The notes beneath the pieces are model-generated. The model was not told the origin of the DNA, ran no database searches, and worked only from the letters and a program-made list of their open reading frames with translations. Shown here piece after piece: positions 7,566 through 15,431 of a stretch of 23,113 nucleotides of DNA (within the stretch, counting starts at the first letter, position 1; each line of letters begins with the position of its first letter). The position numbers and the translations under genes are program-made. Source of the stretch: Chloroflexota bacterium (lineage in GTDB: Bacteria; Chloroflexota; Limnocylindria; Limnocylindrales; CSP1-4); assembly GCA_017881985.1 (NCBI GenBank), contig JADGQH010000012.1:1-23113 (forward strand). Direction: 5' to 3'.

Positions 7566-8771
7566 ATGAGCGACCGTGAAGCCGACCGGCTGATGGGCGT
7601 GACCGTCGCCGACCGCCGCGCGGACCTGGGTCGGTTCCTGCTGAGCTGGTTCGCGATCCCCTCGGCGCTCGTCGTCGCGCTGCTGCTCGGCGCCGTGATG
7701 ATGCTGGTCCTCGGCGCAAACCCGGTCACCGGCTATGTCGCGCTCCTGAATGGGGCGTTCGGCGGAAGCTACGCGCTGAGCAGCACCGCGATCCAGGCGG
7801 TTCCCCTGCTCCTCGTCGGGGTCGGGATCTGCATCGCGTTCCGAGCCAACGTCTTCAACATCGGCGGCGAGGGCCAAATCGCGATGGGTGGATTGGCCGG
7901 GGCGGCGACCGCGCTCGCGCTCCCCGATCTGCCGAGCTTCGTCCTCATCCCGCTCGTGCTCCTGGCCGGGGCGGGGGGCGGCGCGATCTGGGGCGCGATA
8001 CCGGGCATCTTCAAGGCGAAGTACAACGTCAACGAGATCCTGAGCACGATCATGCTCAACCTCGTCGCCGTCCAGGTCATGAACTTCCTGCTCGCCGGGC
8101 CGATGGTCGACCAGTCGCCGGATTCGGTCGGCGGTCTCATCCCCGAGACGAAGCTCCTGTCGCCGAACTCGCAGCTGCCCATCCTGGTCCCGGGCACCCA
8201 GCTGCACCTGGGCGTGCCGATCGCGGTGCTCGTGGCGGTCTGCGTGTACGTCCTGCTGTGGCGCACCAGCTTCGGGTTCCAGATCCGGAGCGTCGGCCTC
8301 TCGCGGAGTGCGTCGGCGTATGCGGGCATGCCCGTGAAACGGACGATCACGATGGCGATGACCCTGAGCGGCGCGATGTGCGGGATCGCCGGCGCGATCC
8401 TGGTCTTCGGAAGCATCTCGCACCGGATGGTGACGGACGGGAGCCTGACCGGGTTCACGGGGTCCGCCGGCTTCAACGGCATCGTCGTCGCGCTCTTCGG
8501 CGGCCTCAACCCGCTCTGGACCATCTTCTCGGCGTTCTTCTTCGGTGGTCTCATCGTGGGAGGCTCGGCGCTCCAGGTCGCCACCGGCGTGCCCTCCGAC
8601 CTCGTCACCGCCCTCAGCGGGATCGTCGTCGTCCTTGTCGTCTCGCTCGAGTACCTGCGCCGGCGCGCGCGCGCCCGGACGATCACGCTCGCGGGCCCTC
8701 GAGCCGCCCGCCCGCCGCGACCGCCCCACACCAACGCACCTTCGACCGCGGACGCACGGGGCGACGAATGA
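7566..8771 (+). CDS. BMP-family nucleoside/purine ABC transporter permease 1 (YufP/NupP-like)
   Basis: Inner-membrane permease of a BPD_transp_2-type importer, 401 residues. ATG 7566 is preferred over GTG 7560 because AGGGG (7556-7560) sits 5 nt before it. Hydrophobic segments run through almost the whole protein, starting at about residue 30. Family signatures include AFRANVFNIGGEGQIAMGGLAGA and YNVNEILSTIMLNLVA; the FNIGGEGQ motif is typical of YufP/RbsC-like permeases in basic-membrane-protein transporters. The C-terminus is a basic, Pro/Arg-rich tail. Its stop overlaps the start of permease 2 (ATGA), which implies translational coupling. With guanine and 8-oxoguanine deaminases in the window, purine nucleosides or bases are likely substrates, but sequence alone does not fix this. 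Confidence 0.9.
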   Translation: MSDREADRLMGVTVADRRADLGRFLLSWFAIPSALVVALLLGAVMMLVLGANPVTGYVALLNGAFGGSYALSSTAIQAVPLLLVGVGICIAFRANVFNIGGEGQIAMGGLAGAATALALPDLPSFVLIPLVLLAGAGGGAIWGAIPGIFKAKYNVNEILSTIMLNLVAVQVMNFLLAGPMVDQSPDSVGGLIPETKLLSPNSQLPILVPGTQLHLGVPIAVLVAVCVYVLLWRTSFGFQIRSVGLSRSASAYAGMPVKRTITMAMTLSGAMCGIAGAILVFGSISHRMVTDGSLTGFTGSAGFNGIVVALFGGLNPLWTIFSAFFFGGLIVGGSALQVATGVPSDLVTALSGIVVVLVVSLEYLRRRARARTITLAGPRAARPPRPPHTNAPSTADARGDE

Positions 8772-9700
8772 ACCAGTTCTTCACGGTCGACGTCCTGACG
8801 GTCACCATCGCGTCCGGGATCGCGCTCGCGACGCCATTCCTGCTTGCCGCGCTCGGCGAGACCATCGGCCAGCGAAGCGGGGTCATCAACCTCGGCGTCG
8901 ACGGGATCATGCTCCTGGCCGCCTTCGCCACGTATTACACGGCGCTGAAGACCGGCAACCTCCTCCTCGCCGTCCTGGCGGGCGCGGCCACGGGCACGGT
9001 GATGGGCGTGGTCACGGCCCTCGTGAGCGTGACGCTCAAGGCGGAGCAGGGCATCAGCGGCATCGGGGTCTACCTCTTCGGCCTCGGCTTCAGCGCGCTG
9101 CTCTTCCAGAAGCTCGTCGGCACGCCGCTGCCGATTGCCACGCTCCCACCGGTCGGAATCCCACTCCTCGAGGGAATCCCCGTGATCGGCGGCATGTTCT
9201 TCCGCCAGAGCCTTCTCGTCTACCTGGCCTTCCTGCTGGTCCCCGTCGTCTCCTTCGTCCTCAACCGCACGACCTACGGGCTGAAGATCCGGGCGGTGGG
9301 GGAGAACCCGGCCGCTGCGGACAGCCTTGGCGTCAGCGTCGCCCGGATTCGCTGGTCCACGCTGATCATCGGGTCCACCTTCTCGGGGCTCGCCGGCGCG
9401 AGCCTCCTCATGTACGGCGGAATCTTCCAGGTGAACCTGACCCAGGCCGAGGGGTTCATTGCCGTTGCGCTCGTCTACTTCGGCGCGTGGCGACCGGTGG
9501 GGGTCATGGGCGGGGCGCTGCTGTACGGGCTCGTCGGGGTGGTCATCCTCACGTGGAAGTCGCTCGGGATCATCCCCCTCAACGCATCCGACCTCGCTGC
9601 GACCGCGCCGGCGGTCATCACGGTCCTGGCGCTCCTCTTCCTCGCCCGTCGGTTCCGGCAGCCGGCGGCTCTGGGCAGACCGTACGAGAGGGAGGGTTGA
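8768..9700 (+). CDS. BMP-family nucleoside/purine ABC transporter permease 2 (YufQ/NupQ-like)
   Basis: Second inner-membrane permease subunit, 310 residues. The frame is open far upstream, but ATG 8768 is chosen because it overlaps the stop of permease 1 by 4 bp and begins a standard N-terminus (MNQFFTVDVLTVTIASGIALATP). The signature GQRSGVINLGVDGIMLLAAF matches the YufQ branch, and RAVGENPAAADSLGVSVARIRW is the conserved cytoplasmic loop that contacts the ATPase. Around eight hydrophobic segments are visible. It forms the heterodimeric channel with the preceding gene product. The lipoprotein gene follows after 80 bp. Confidence 0.92.
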   Translation: MNQFFTVDVLTVTIASGIALATPFLLAALGETIGQRSGVINLGVDGIMLLAAFATYYTALKTGNLLLAVLAGAATGTVMGVVTALVSVTLKAEQGISGIGVYLFGLGFSALLFQKLVGTPLPIATLPPVGIPLLEGIPVIGGMFFRQSLLVYLAFLLVPVVSFVLNRTTYGLKIRAVGENPAAADSLGVSVARIRWSTLIIGSTFSGLAGASLLMYGGIFQVNLTQAEGFIAVALVYFGAWRPVGVMGGALLYGLVGVVILTWKSLGIIPLNASDLAATAPAVITVLALLFLARRFRQPAALGRPYEREG

Positions 9701-9780
9701 CGCGAATCGAGTGCCCGTCCCCACCACGCAAGCGCTCGGAAGCGCGAACCCAACCCAGGATCCCCCAAAAGGAGTCCACG

Positions 9781-10875
9781 ATGCACAGACACCCAGACCG
9801 CAAGCTCGCGCTCATCCTGCCCGCCGTGCTGGTGGCGCTGGTCGCCGCCTCCTGCGGTGGCAGCAGCACCCCCGCGCCCGCCTCGACCGCGCCGAGCCCG
9901 AGCGCAGCCGCAGCTCCCTCGACCGCGCCGAGCCCGAGCGCAGCCGCAGCTCCCTCGACCGCGCCAAGCCCGAGTCCCGCCGCGACGACGATCAAGGTGG
10001 CCCTCGTTGCGCCGAGCGCGGTCAATGACCTTGCCTTCACCCAGTCGATGGTCGAGGCGCTCAACTCGCTCAAGGGGAAGTACAACCTGGAGATCGCGGT
10101 CTCCGACAACCAGTTCGTGGTCGCAACCGCCGCGAACGTGATCCAGACCTACGCCACGCAGGGCTTCAACCTGATCATCGCCCACGGGTCCCAGTACGGA
10201 TCGACGATCCAGCAGCTGGCGCCCAAGTTCCCCAACGTCTCCTTCGCCTGGGGTACCGCGGGATCCACCTACGATCTCCCGAACGTCTTTGCCTACCAGG
10301 TGAACTCGAACGAGGGCGGCTACGTCCAGGGCGCGATGGCGGCGATGCTCAGCAAGTCGAAGGTGCTGGGGGTCATCGGCCCGATCGCCGTCGGTGATGC
10401 CAAGCTCTACGTCGATGGGTTCTGTGCGGGCGCCAAGTCGGTGGCGTCCTCGATCAGCTGCATCCCCGTCTACACCGGTTCCTTCAGCGACGTCAGCCTG
10501 ATGTCCGCGGCCGCGACGACCTTCGTGGCGAACAAGGCCGACGTGCTCACCGGCACGGCGCAGGCCGTCGTCGGGGCGATCGGTGTGGCCAAGACGAACA
10601 ATCTTCCGTGGTTCGGAACGCAGTGGACGCAGGTGTCCCTTGCCCAGTCCAACGTCGTCTCGAGCCAGGTCTACGACTGGTCCCCGATCGTCGGGGAGAT
10701 CCTCACCGACATCCAGGGCGGCAAGCTCGGCGGGACGACCTTCACGGCGACCCTCGCCAACGGTGGAGCGAAGATCGACTTCAATCCCGGGTTCAACCTG
10801 CCCGCCGAGGTGAAGGCAAAGGCCGACTCGCTGATCAAGGGGATCACCGACGGGTCCGTCAAGGTCCCCCAGTGA
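9781..10875 (+). CDS. BMP-family substrate-binding lipoprotein of the nucleoside/purine ABC transporter
   Basis: Membrane-anchored solute receptor, 364 residues. ATG 9781 follows AAAAGGAG. Residues 8-24 form a hydrophobic signal and Cys25 (VAASCGG) is the probable lipidation site. Residues 28-68 are a Pro/Ala/Ser/Thr linker made of 12-residue repeats (STAPSPSAAAAP) that hold the receptor away from the membrane. The BMP (PF02608-type) domain follows: KVALVAPSAVNDLAFTQSM, FNLIIAHGSQYG, ANVIQTYATQG, AYQVNSNEGGYVQGAMAAMLS and VLGVIGPIAVGDA. It lies between the permeases and the ATPase in one operon. BMP receptors bind purine nucleosides in several studied bacteria; here the ligand is inferred. 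Confidence 0.93.
   Translation: MHRHPDRKLALILPAVLVALVAASCGGSSTPAPASTAPSPSAAAAPSTAPSPSAAAAPSTAPSPSPAATTIKVALVAPSAVNDLAFTQSMVEALNSLKGKYNLEIAVSDNQFVVATAANVIQTYATQGFNLIIAHGSQYGSTIQQLAPKFPNVSFAWGTAGSTYDLPNVFAYQVNSNEGGYVQGAMAAMLSKSKVLGVIGPIAVGDAKLYVDGFCAGAKSVASSISCIPVYTGSFSDVSLMSAAATTFVANKADVLTGTAQAVVGAIGVAKTNNLPWFGTQWTQVSLAQSNVVSSQVYDWSPIVGEILTDIQGGKLGGTTFTATLANGGAKIDFNPGFNLPAEVKAKADSLIKGITDGSVKVPQ
9882..9974 (+). repeat. In-frame 36-bp tandem repeat in the lipoprotein linker
   Basis: A 36-bp unit starting CTCGACCGCGCC begins at 9882, 9918 and 9954; the third copy is partial and has one early substitution (GCCAAG for GCCGAG). Each unit encodes 12 residues of the Pro/Ala/Ser/Thr linker, so copy-number change would alter tether length without shifting the frame. 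Confidence 0.85.
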
Positions 10876-10896
10876 TCCACGGGTAGAACGGGAACG

Positions 10897-12498
10897 ATGA
10901 CCGTGGCGGCGACCACCCCGGGGGACGCGACCGGCGTAGCCGGAGTCCCGATCCTGGAGATGCGCGGGATCACCAAGCGCTTTCCCGGGGTGGTCGCCAA
11001 CGCTGCGGTCGACTTCGACGTTCGGGCCGGAGAGGTCCACACGCTCTTCGGCGAGAACGGCGCCGGCAAGAGCACGCTCATGCGCGTGCTCTACGGGCTC
11101 TACCGGCCGGACGAGGGCGAGATCAGGATCAACGGTCAAAGGGTCGCGATCGGCTCGCCCTCGAGCGCGATCCGGCACGGGATCGGCATGATCCACCAGC
11201 ACTTCATGCTGGTGGACACGCTCACTGTCGCCGAGAACGTCGCGCTCGGCAGCCGGTCCACGCGCGGGCCGCTGACCGGCCTGGAGACGGTCTCCGCGCG
11301 CATCAACGAGCTCTCGGAGACGTACGGGCTCCGGGTCGACCCGCAGGCCCTCGTCTGGCAGCTCTCCGTCGGCGAGCGGCAGCGCGTGGAGATCATCAAG
11401 GCGCTCTATCGCGACGTGGAGCTGCTGGTGCTCGACGAGCCGACGGCCGTCCTGACGCCGCGGGAGGTGGAGGACCTCTTCGCCGTCCTGCGCCAGATGA
11501 CCAAGGGCGGGCGCGGCCTCGTCTTCATCTCGCACAAGGTCCACGAGGTGCTGGACCTGTCGGACCGGATCACCGTGCTTCGCAACGGCCGCGTGATGGG
11601 CACGCTGCCGGCCGCCGAGGCGACCCGCGAGCGGCTCGTGGAGATGATGGTCGGGCACCACGTGGCTGCCGAGGAGCCTCCGCCGAAGGGCGTCGCCGGC
11701 GCGAGCCGGCTCGTCGTGACGGATCTCCGCGTCGAGAGCGACCGGGGAACCGAGGCCGTAAGCGGCGTCAGCTTCGAGGTCCGCTCTGGCGAGCTCGTGG
11801 GGATCGCCGGGGTCGCGGGCAACGGCCAACGGGAGCTCGCCGAGGCGATCGCGGGGCTTCGGCCCCCTTCGAGCGGCTCGATCGTGCTCAACGGTGCCGA
11901 GCTGGCGGGACACGGCCCTGCCGCGATCCGGTCGGCGGGACTCGGGTATGTGCCGGAGGAGCGCATGCGGGACGGCGTCGTCGCCGACTTCAGCGTCGGC
12001 GAGAACCTCCTGCTGGTGGACTACGGCAGCCGCGCGTTCTGTCGCTTCGGATTCCTGCGAACCCGGGCCATCCGCCGGCACTGCGACGAGCTGGTTGCCG
12101 CGTTCAACGTGAAGACGCCGAACCTGGAGACGCCGGTGCGGAGCCTGTCCGGCGGCAACATCCAGAAGCTGATCATGGCCCGGGAGCTCTCGGGCCAGCC
12201 CGACGTTCTGCTGGTCGCCCAGCCGACGCGGGGAATCGACGTGTCCGCGTCGCTGTACATCCACCAGCGCCTCGTCGCGCAACGCGACAGTGGCACCGCG
12301 ACGGTGATCATCTCCGAGGATCTCGACGAGGTCATGACCATCTCGGACCGCATCCTCGTGATGTACGAGGGGACGATCATCGGCTCGGCGGACCCGCGGA
12401 CGGCCACCCGCGAGGAGATCGGCATGATGATGGCCGGGGTGCGCCCGGATGCGCCGGCCCCCGCCGGCGAATCGGATCCTACCGCCGGACGCCGCTAA
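10897..12498 (+). CDS. Duplicated ABC ATPase of the nucleoside/purine transporter (YufO/NupO-like)
   Basis: Cytoplasmic ATPase subunit with two fused nucleotide-binding domains, 533 residues. Domain 1: Walker A GENGAGKST (52-60), Q-loop near HQHF (100-103), signature LSVGERQ (156-162), Walker B LLVLDEP (176-182) and switch His in ISHK. Domain 2 is degenerate: the Walker A position reads GVAGNGQRE (305-313) without Lys, the signature is LSGGNIQK (417-424), and the Walker B end is AQPTRG instead of DEPTRG. Such asymmetry is usual for sugar/nucleoside importer ATPases of this class, so only one site is expected to hydrolyse well. It starts 21 bp after the lipoprotein gene. Its last 20 bp overlap the convergent PLP-enzyme gene. 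Confidence 0.94.
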   Translation: MTVAATTPGDATGVAGVPILEMRGITKRFPGVVANAAVDFDVRAGEVHTLFGENGAGKSTLMRVLYGLYRPDEGEIRINGQRVAIGSPSSAIRHGIGMIHQHFMLVDTLTVAENVALGSRSTRGPLTGLETVSARINELSETYGLRVDPQALVWQLSVGERQRVEIIKALYRDVELLVLDEPTAVLTPREVEDLFAVLRQMTKGGRGLVFISHKVHEVLDLSDRITVLRNGRVMGTLPAAEATRERLVEMMVGHHVAAEEPPPKGVAGASRLVVTDLRVESDRGTEAVSGVSFEVRSGELVGIAGVAGNGQRELAEAIAGLRPPSSGSIVLNGAELAGHGPAAIRSAGLGYVPEERMRDGVVADFSVGENLLLVDYGSRAFCRFGFLRTRAIRRHCDELVAAFNVKTPNLETPVRSLSGGNIQKLIMARELSGQPDVLLVAQPTRGIDVSASLYIHQRLVAQRDSGTATVIISEDLDEVMTISDRILVMYEGTIIGSADPRTATREEIGMMMAGVRPDAPAPAGESDPTAGRR

Positions 12499-13873
12499 AG
12501 AGGACGCCGACCCGTTCGTGGTCGCCGACGTCTCCGCGGTCGCGGAGGGCGACCAGCCCGGCAAGCCCCGATGAGCCGGTCGGGTCGACATCGATGCCCG
12601 TTGTGCTCACGGCGAGCTCGTTGGCGTGCACGAGCACGTCCTCGCCCACCACGACGGGGCTCCCTCCTGTGCGCAGCATCCCCTCGACCACCGCGAGCCA
12701 GTCATAGGTCTCGTCGTCGAGGATCCCGTGCGCGACGCTCCGGGGCTCCTCCTCCCACGGCCACATGAAGGCGGACCGGTGTGTCGCGGCGTATGCGAGC
12801 GCCTCGCGGAGGTCTCCGGGCGTCGCGCCGACCGGCAGGCGCGCGGCGAGCCGGTCGAACGCCCGTCGCAGCGGCCAGGCACCCTCCGTCTGCACCGCGT
12901 TGAAGCGGGGCGCTCGCGGGAGTGCCCCCAAAGCGACCGCGTCGTCGATCGATTCGATGCATGCGCTCGCAAGCGCGCCGCCGCCCACCTGGACCACGAG
13001 CCGATCCAGTGCCGGCCCGTCCGCGAGGGCGGTTGCCATCTCGTACCCGAGCGTGAACCCGCCTTCGACCGCGAGCCCGTTCTCGTTTCCCTGGCAGGTG
13101 AACGGGAGGGCGCCCTCGGCGAGCGCCGCGCGGAGCCGGTGATAGGTTGGGTCTCCGGTGACGCCGGGCTCGCGCGGGCAGACGCTCACCCGCGCGTCGA
13201 GCTCCCGCAGCCGGGCCACCACGAGGGGATCGGCGTCGACCGGCACGAAGACGTCCAGCACGCGACGGCCCGCCGCCGCGACGACGGCCGCGGCCATGGC
13301 GGCGTTGCCGCAGCTCGCGATCGCGAGGTGGGGCCGGGCGGCCGGGTCGGCGCGGCCGAGTCGCTCCATCACCTCCAGGTAGACGAGCAGTCCGAAGAGG
13401 TGGCGGGCCTTGTGCGAGCCGGACACGTTGCCTGTCTCGTCCTTGACCCACACCCCGCCATCCGGCGCGAACCCGAGCTGGTCGCTGAGCGCGCCCGCGC
13501 GGAAGAACGGCGTGGGGACGAATCCCCGGCCGTCGACCTTCGCGACCTCGCCGTCCAGGCGGGCGACCAGCGCGCAGTACGCGTCGTCGTCGATCCCGCC
13601 CGCCCGCGCCACGTGCCAGGCGTGGAACAGGTGCCGGTAGCGAAGATAGGGATTCGTCGCGGCATCGCCGCCGCCGGCGCCCGGGAACTCGACGGCGCGG
13701 ACGTCCAGCAGGCGGCGCAGGACGTGATCGGTGTCGTCGCCGGTGCCGGCGTTCGGGCAGCGGAACGGATAGGGATCGCCGGGCGCCGGCGAGGCGCCGC
13801 ACCCGGCGCACACCAGGGCGCTGGCGAGGGCGCTCCCGGGGCCGCCGGCAATGGCGCCCGGTCGGATCGTCAT
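12479..13873 (-). CDS. Fold-type-II PLP-dependent enzyme (threonine-synthase/lyase-like), function unassigned
   Basis: Cytoplasmic pyridoxal-phosphate enzyme, 464 residues. The probable Schiff-base lysine is Lys155 in ETGNVSGSHKARHL, followed by SCGN (187-190) and a phosphate-binding loop VGGGA (296-300), which is the threonine-synthase/cysteine-synthase fold layout. The N-terminus carries Cys22-x2-Cys25 and Cys39, recalling the short zinc-ribbon-like start of some threonine synthases. It is not a clear diaminopropionate ammonia-lyase (YgeX). The start overlaps the stop of the preceding PLP gene (ATGA, 13870-13873), so the two are translationally coupled and may form a complex. It is last in the aminotransferase-transketolase operon. 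A lyase acting on an amino acid released from purine breakdown is possible; the substrate is unknown. Confidence 0.75.
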   Translation of the reverse strand: MTIRPGAIAGGPGSALASALVCAGCGASPAPGDPYPFRCPNAGTGDDTDHVLRRLLDVRAVEFPGAGGGDAATNPYLRYRHLFHAWHVARAGGIDDDAYCALVARLDGEVAKVDGRGFVPTPFFRAGALSDQLGFAPDGGVWVKDETGNVSGSHKARHLFGLLVYLEVMERLGRADPAARPHLAIASCGNAAMAAAVVAAAGRRVLDVFVPVDADPLVVARLRELDARVSVCPREPGVTGDPTYHRLRAALAEGALPFTCQGNENGLAVEGGFTLGYEMATALADGPALDRLVVQVGGGALASACIESIDDAVALGALPRAPRFNAVQTEGAWPLRRAFDRLAARLPVGATPGDLREALAYAATHRSAFMWPWEEEPRSVAHGILDDETYDWLAVVEGMLRTGGSPVVVGEDVLVHANELAVSTTGIDVDPTGSSGLAGLVALRDRGDVGDHERVGVLFSGVRR

Positions 13874-15369
13874 CCTGCCTCCAGGGCTCCCGTCCGGGCG
13901 TTGAACTCGTCGATCATCCGGTCCCAGTCGGTCACGATGGTGGGAAGGTCCTTCCAGAACCCGGGGTTCTTGCGGATCCGGAACTCCTCGATCGACATCC
14001 CCTGCTGCTCGACCCAGGTGAAGTAGCCCAGGTTGAAGATCCGCTCGCGGTCCTCCCGCGAGAGCTCAAGCAGGTGGTCGGTCGTGGCGCCGAGCAGGTG
14101 CTCGCCGAAGACCTCACCGGCGGCCACCTCGTCGAAGTCGCCCGCGAAGTACTTGCCCAGGGCCAGGTCCCGCTCGCTGCCGTACATGGCCGCACCGTCG
14201 GTCGCCACGGTGACGATCACGTCGTCGGGCCCCATGTCGTAGTACTTCGCGGTCTTGATCGCGCCGAGGATGTTGGCGATGCTCGAGAGGCCCAGGGACG
14301 GAAGGGCGTCCATGCCTTCGCTCGGCACGCTCCGCCGACCGCCGAGGTAGGCGCGGCCGGTCTCCGTGTTGAAGAGGACGCCCAGGCGGTCGGTCGCCCG
14401 GTCGGAGACGGCGACCACGACGTCGGTCGCCATCACGTTGTGGATGAACGGGATGTGCTTGTCGCCGATCCCCTGGATGTTGTGCTCGCCGAACCCGTTG
14501 CGGAGCATCGTCGCGCATTCCAGCGCCTCGACCGCCACGGTGAGGGAGCCGGCATGCTCCTTGAGGAAGTCGCCCGCGGCGATGGTTCCGGCCGAACCGG
14601 TCGCCGAGACGAAAGCCCGCAGGCGAAGCTCCGGCTCCTCGTCGTGCATGGCGTCGAACACGTGGAGGAGCGCCGACCCGGTGGCAAGGTAGTGGGCGAT
14701 GTAATTCCCGAACTCCGAGAACTGGTTGAAGATCACGTTCTCCGGGTCGGCGGCGAGCTCCTTGCAGCGGTCGTAGATCTCCTTGACGTTGCTCTCCGTG
14801 CCCGGCGTCCGGATGATGTCGGACGGATCGACGACCCAGTCCTCCAGCCAGGCGAAGCGCTCCCGGCTCATGCCCTCCGGCAGCACGGCCACGCCCCGGC
14901 AATCCATGATCCGCGAGATGGCGACCCCGCCCCGGCAGTAGTTGCCGGTCGACGGCCAGATCGCGCGGTGGCGCGTCGGGTCGAACTGCCCCGTGATGAC
15001 GCGCGGCACCAGGCACCCGTACGCGGCCAGCACCTTGTGGGCGCGGATCATCGGGAACCGGTCGCCGAAGGCGACGACGATGCGCGCGTCCACGCCGGTG
15101 AGCGCCTTGGGGAGCACGACGTGGGCGGGCACGGGCGCGAGGCCGCGCCTGGTGTCGTCGTTGAACCAGTTGACCCGGAACAGGTTCAGGGGATGTGCGT
15201 CGTCGGGCCCGACCCCGGCGAGCGCCGCGCGGATCTTCGCCGGGATCCGGGAGGGGTCGGCGAGCTGCGCGAACGTGGGGAGCCCGATGCGAGCCTCGCG
15301 AAACCGCGCGACCGTGTTGTCGTAGACGTTCGCGTCCGTGACGTTCCGTTCGAGTTCGAGTGGCTGCAT
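13870..15369 (-). CDS. Fold-type-II PLP-dependent enzyme ('subunit beta'-like), function unassigned
   Basis: 499 residues from ATG 15369, which has GGAGGAG 8 nt upstream; the frame runs to 15435 but the extra residues have no family character. Features are the probable PLP lysine Lys112 in RAHKVLAAYG, STGNYCRGG (140-148), which corresponds to the SxGNxxxG substrate loop, and ATGSAGT (256-262) as phosphate loop. NQFSEFGNYIAHYL resembles the NQF-xN-xxAH segment of cysteine synthases. It is larger than most cysteine synthases (about 310), with an added C-terminal region containing FGEHLLGATTDHLLELS. It lies 62 bp after the transketolase-like gene and overlaps the next PLP gene by 4 bp. It may be partner or paralog of that enzyme. 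No reaction can be assigned safely. Confidence 0.72.
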   Translation of the reverse strand: MQPLELERNVTDANVYDNTVARFREARIGLPTFAQLADPSRIPAKIRAALAGVGPDDAHPLNLFRVNWFNDDTRRGLAPVPAHVVLPKALTGVDARIVVAFGDRFPMIRAHKVLAAYGCLVPRVITGQFDPTRHRAIWPSTGNYCRGGVAISRIMDCRGVAVLPEGMSRERFAWLEDWVVDPSDIIRTPGTESNVKEIYDRCKELAADPENVIFNQFSEFGNYIAHYLATGSALLHVFDAMHDEEPELRLRAFVSATGSAGTIAAGDFLKEHAGSLTVAVEALECATMLRNGFGEHNIQGIGDKHIPFIHNVMATDVVVAVSDRATDRLGVLFNTETGRAYLGGRRSVPSEGMDALPSLGLSSIANILGAIKTAKYYDMGPDDVIVTVATDGAAMYGSERDLALGKYFAGDFDEVAAGEVFGEHLLGATTDHLLELSREDRERIFNLGYFTWVEQQGMSIEEFRIRKNPGFWKDLPTIVTDWDRMIDEFNARTGALEAG

Positions 15370-15431
15370 GGGGGTGCTCCTCCGCACGATCCGGCTGCTG
15401 GAAGTGGGGTTGGCGATGAGCGGGTCTGCGG

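Noticed and set aside
6693..8729. 678-residue minus-strand ORF through the control region and permease 1
   Set aside because: Highly charged Arg/Asp/Glu-rich shadow of the permease; only its last 41 codons are discussed, as a possible upstream ORF.
9475..12591. 1038-residue minus-strand ORF opposite the ABC transporter genes
   Set aside because: Antisense to three genes with intact family motifs; biased composition and no recognisable domain.
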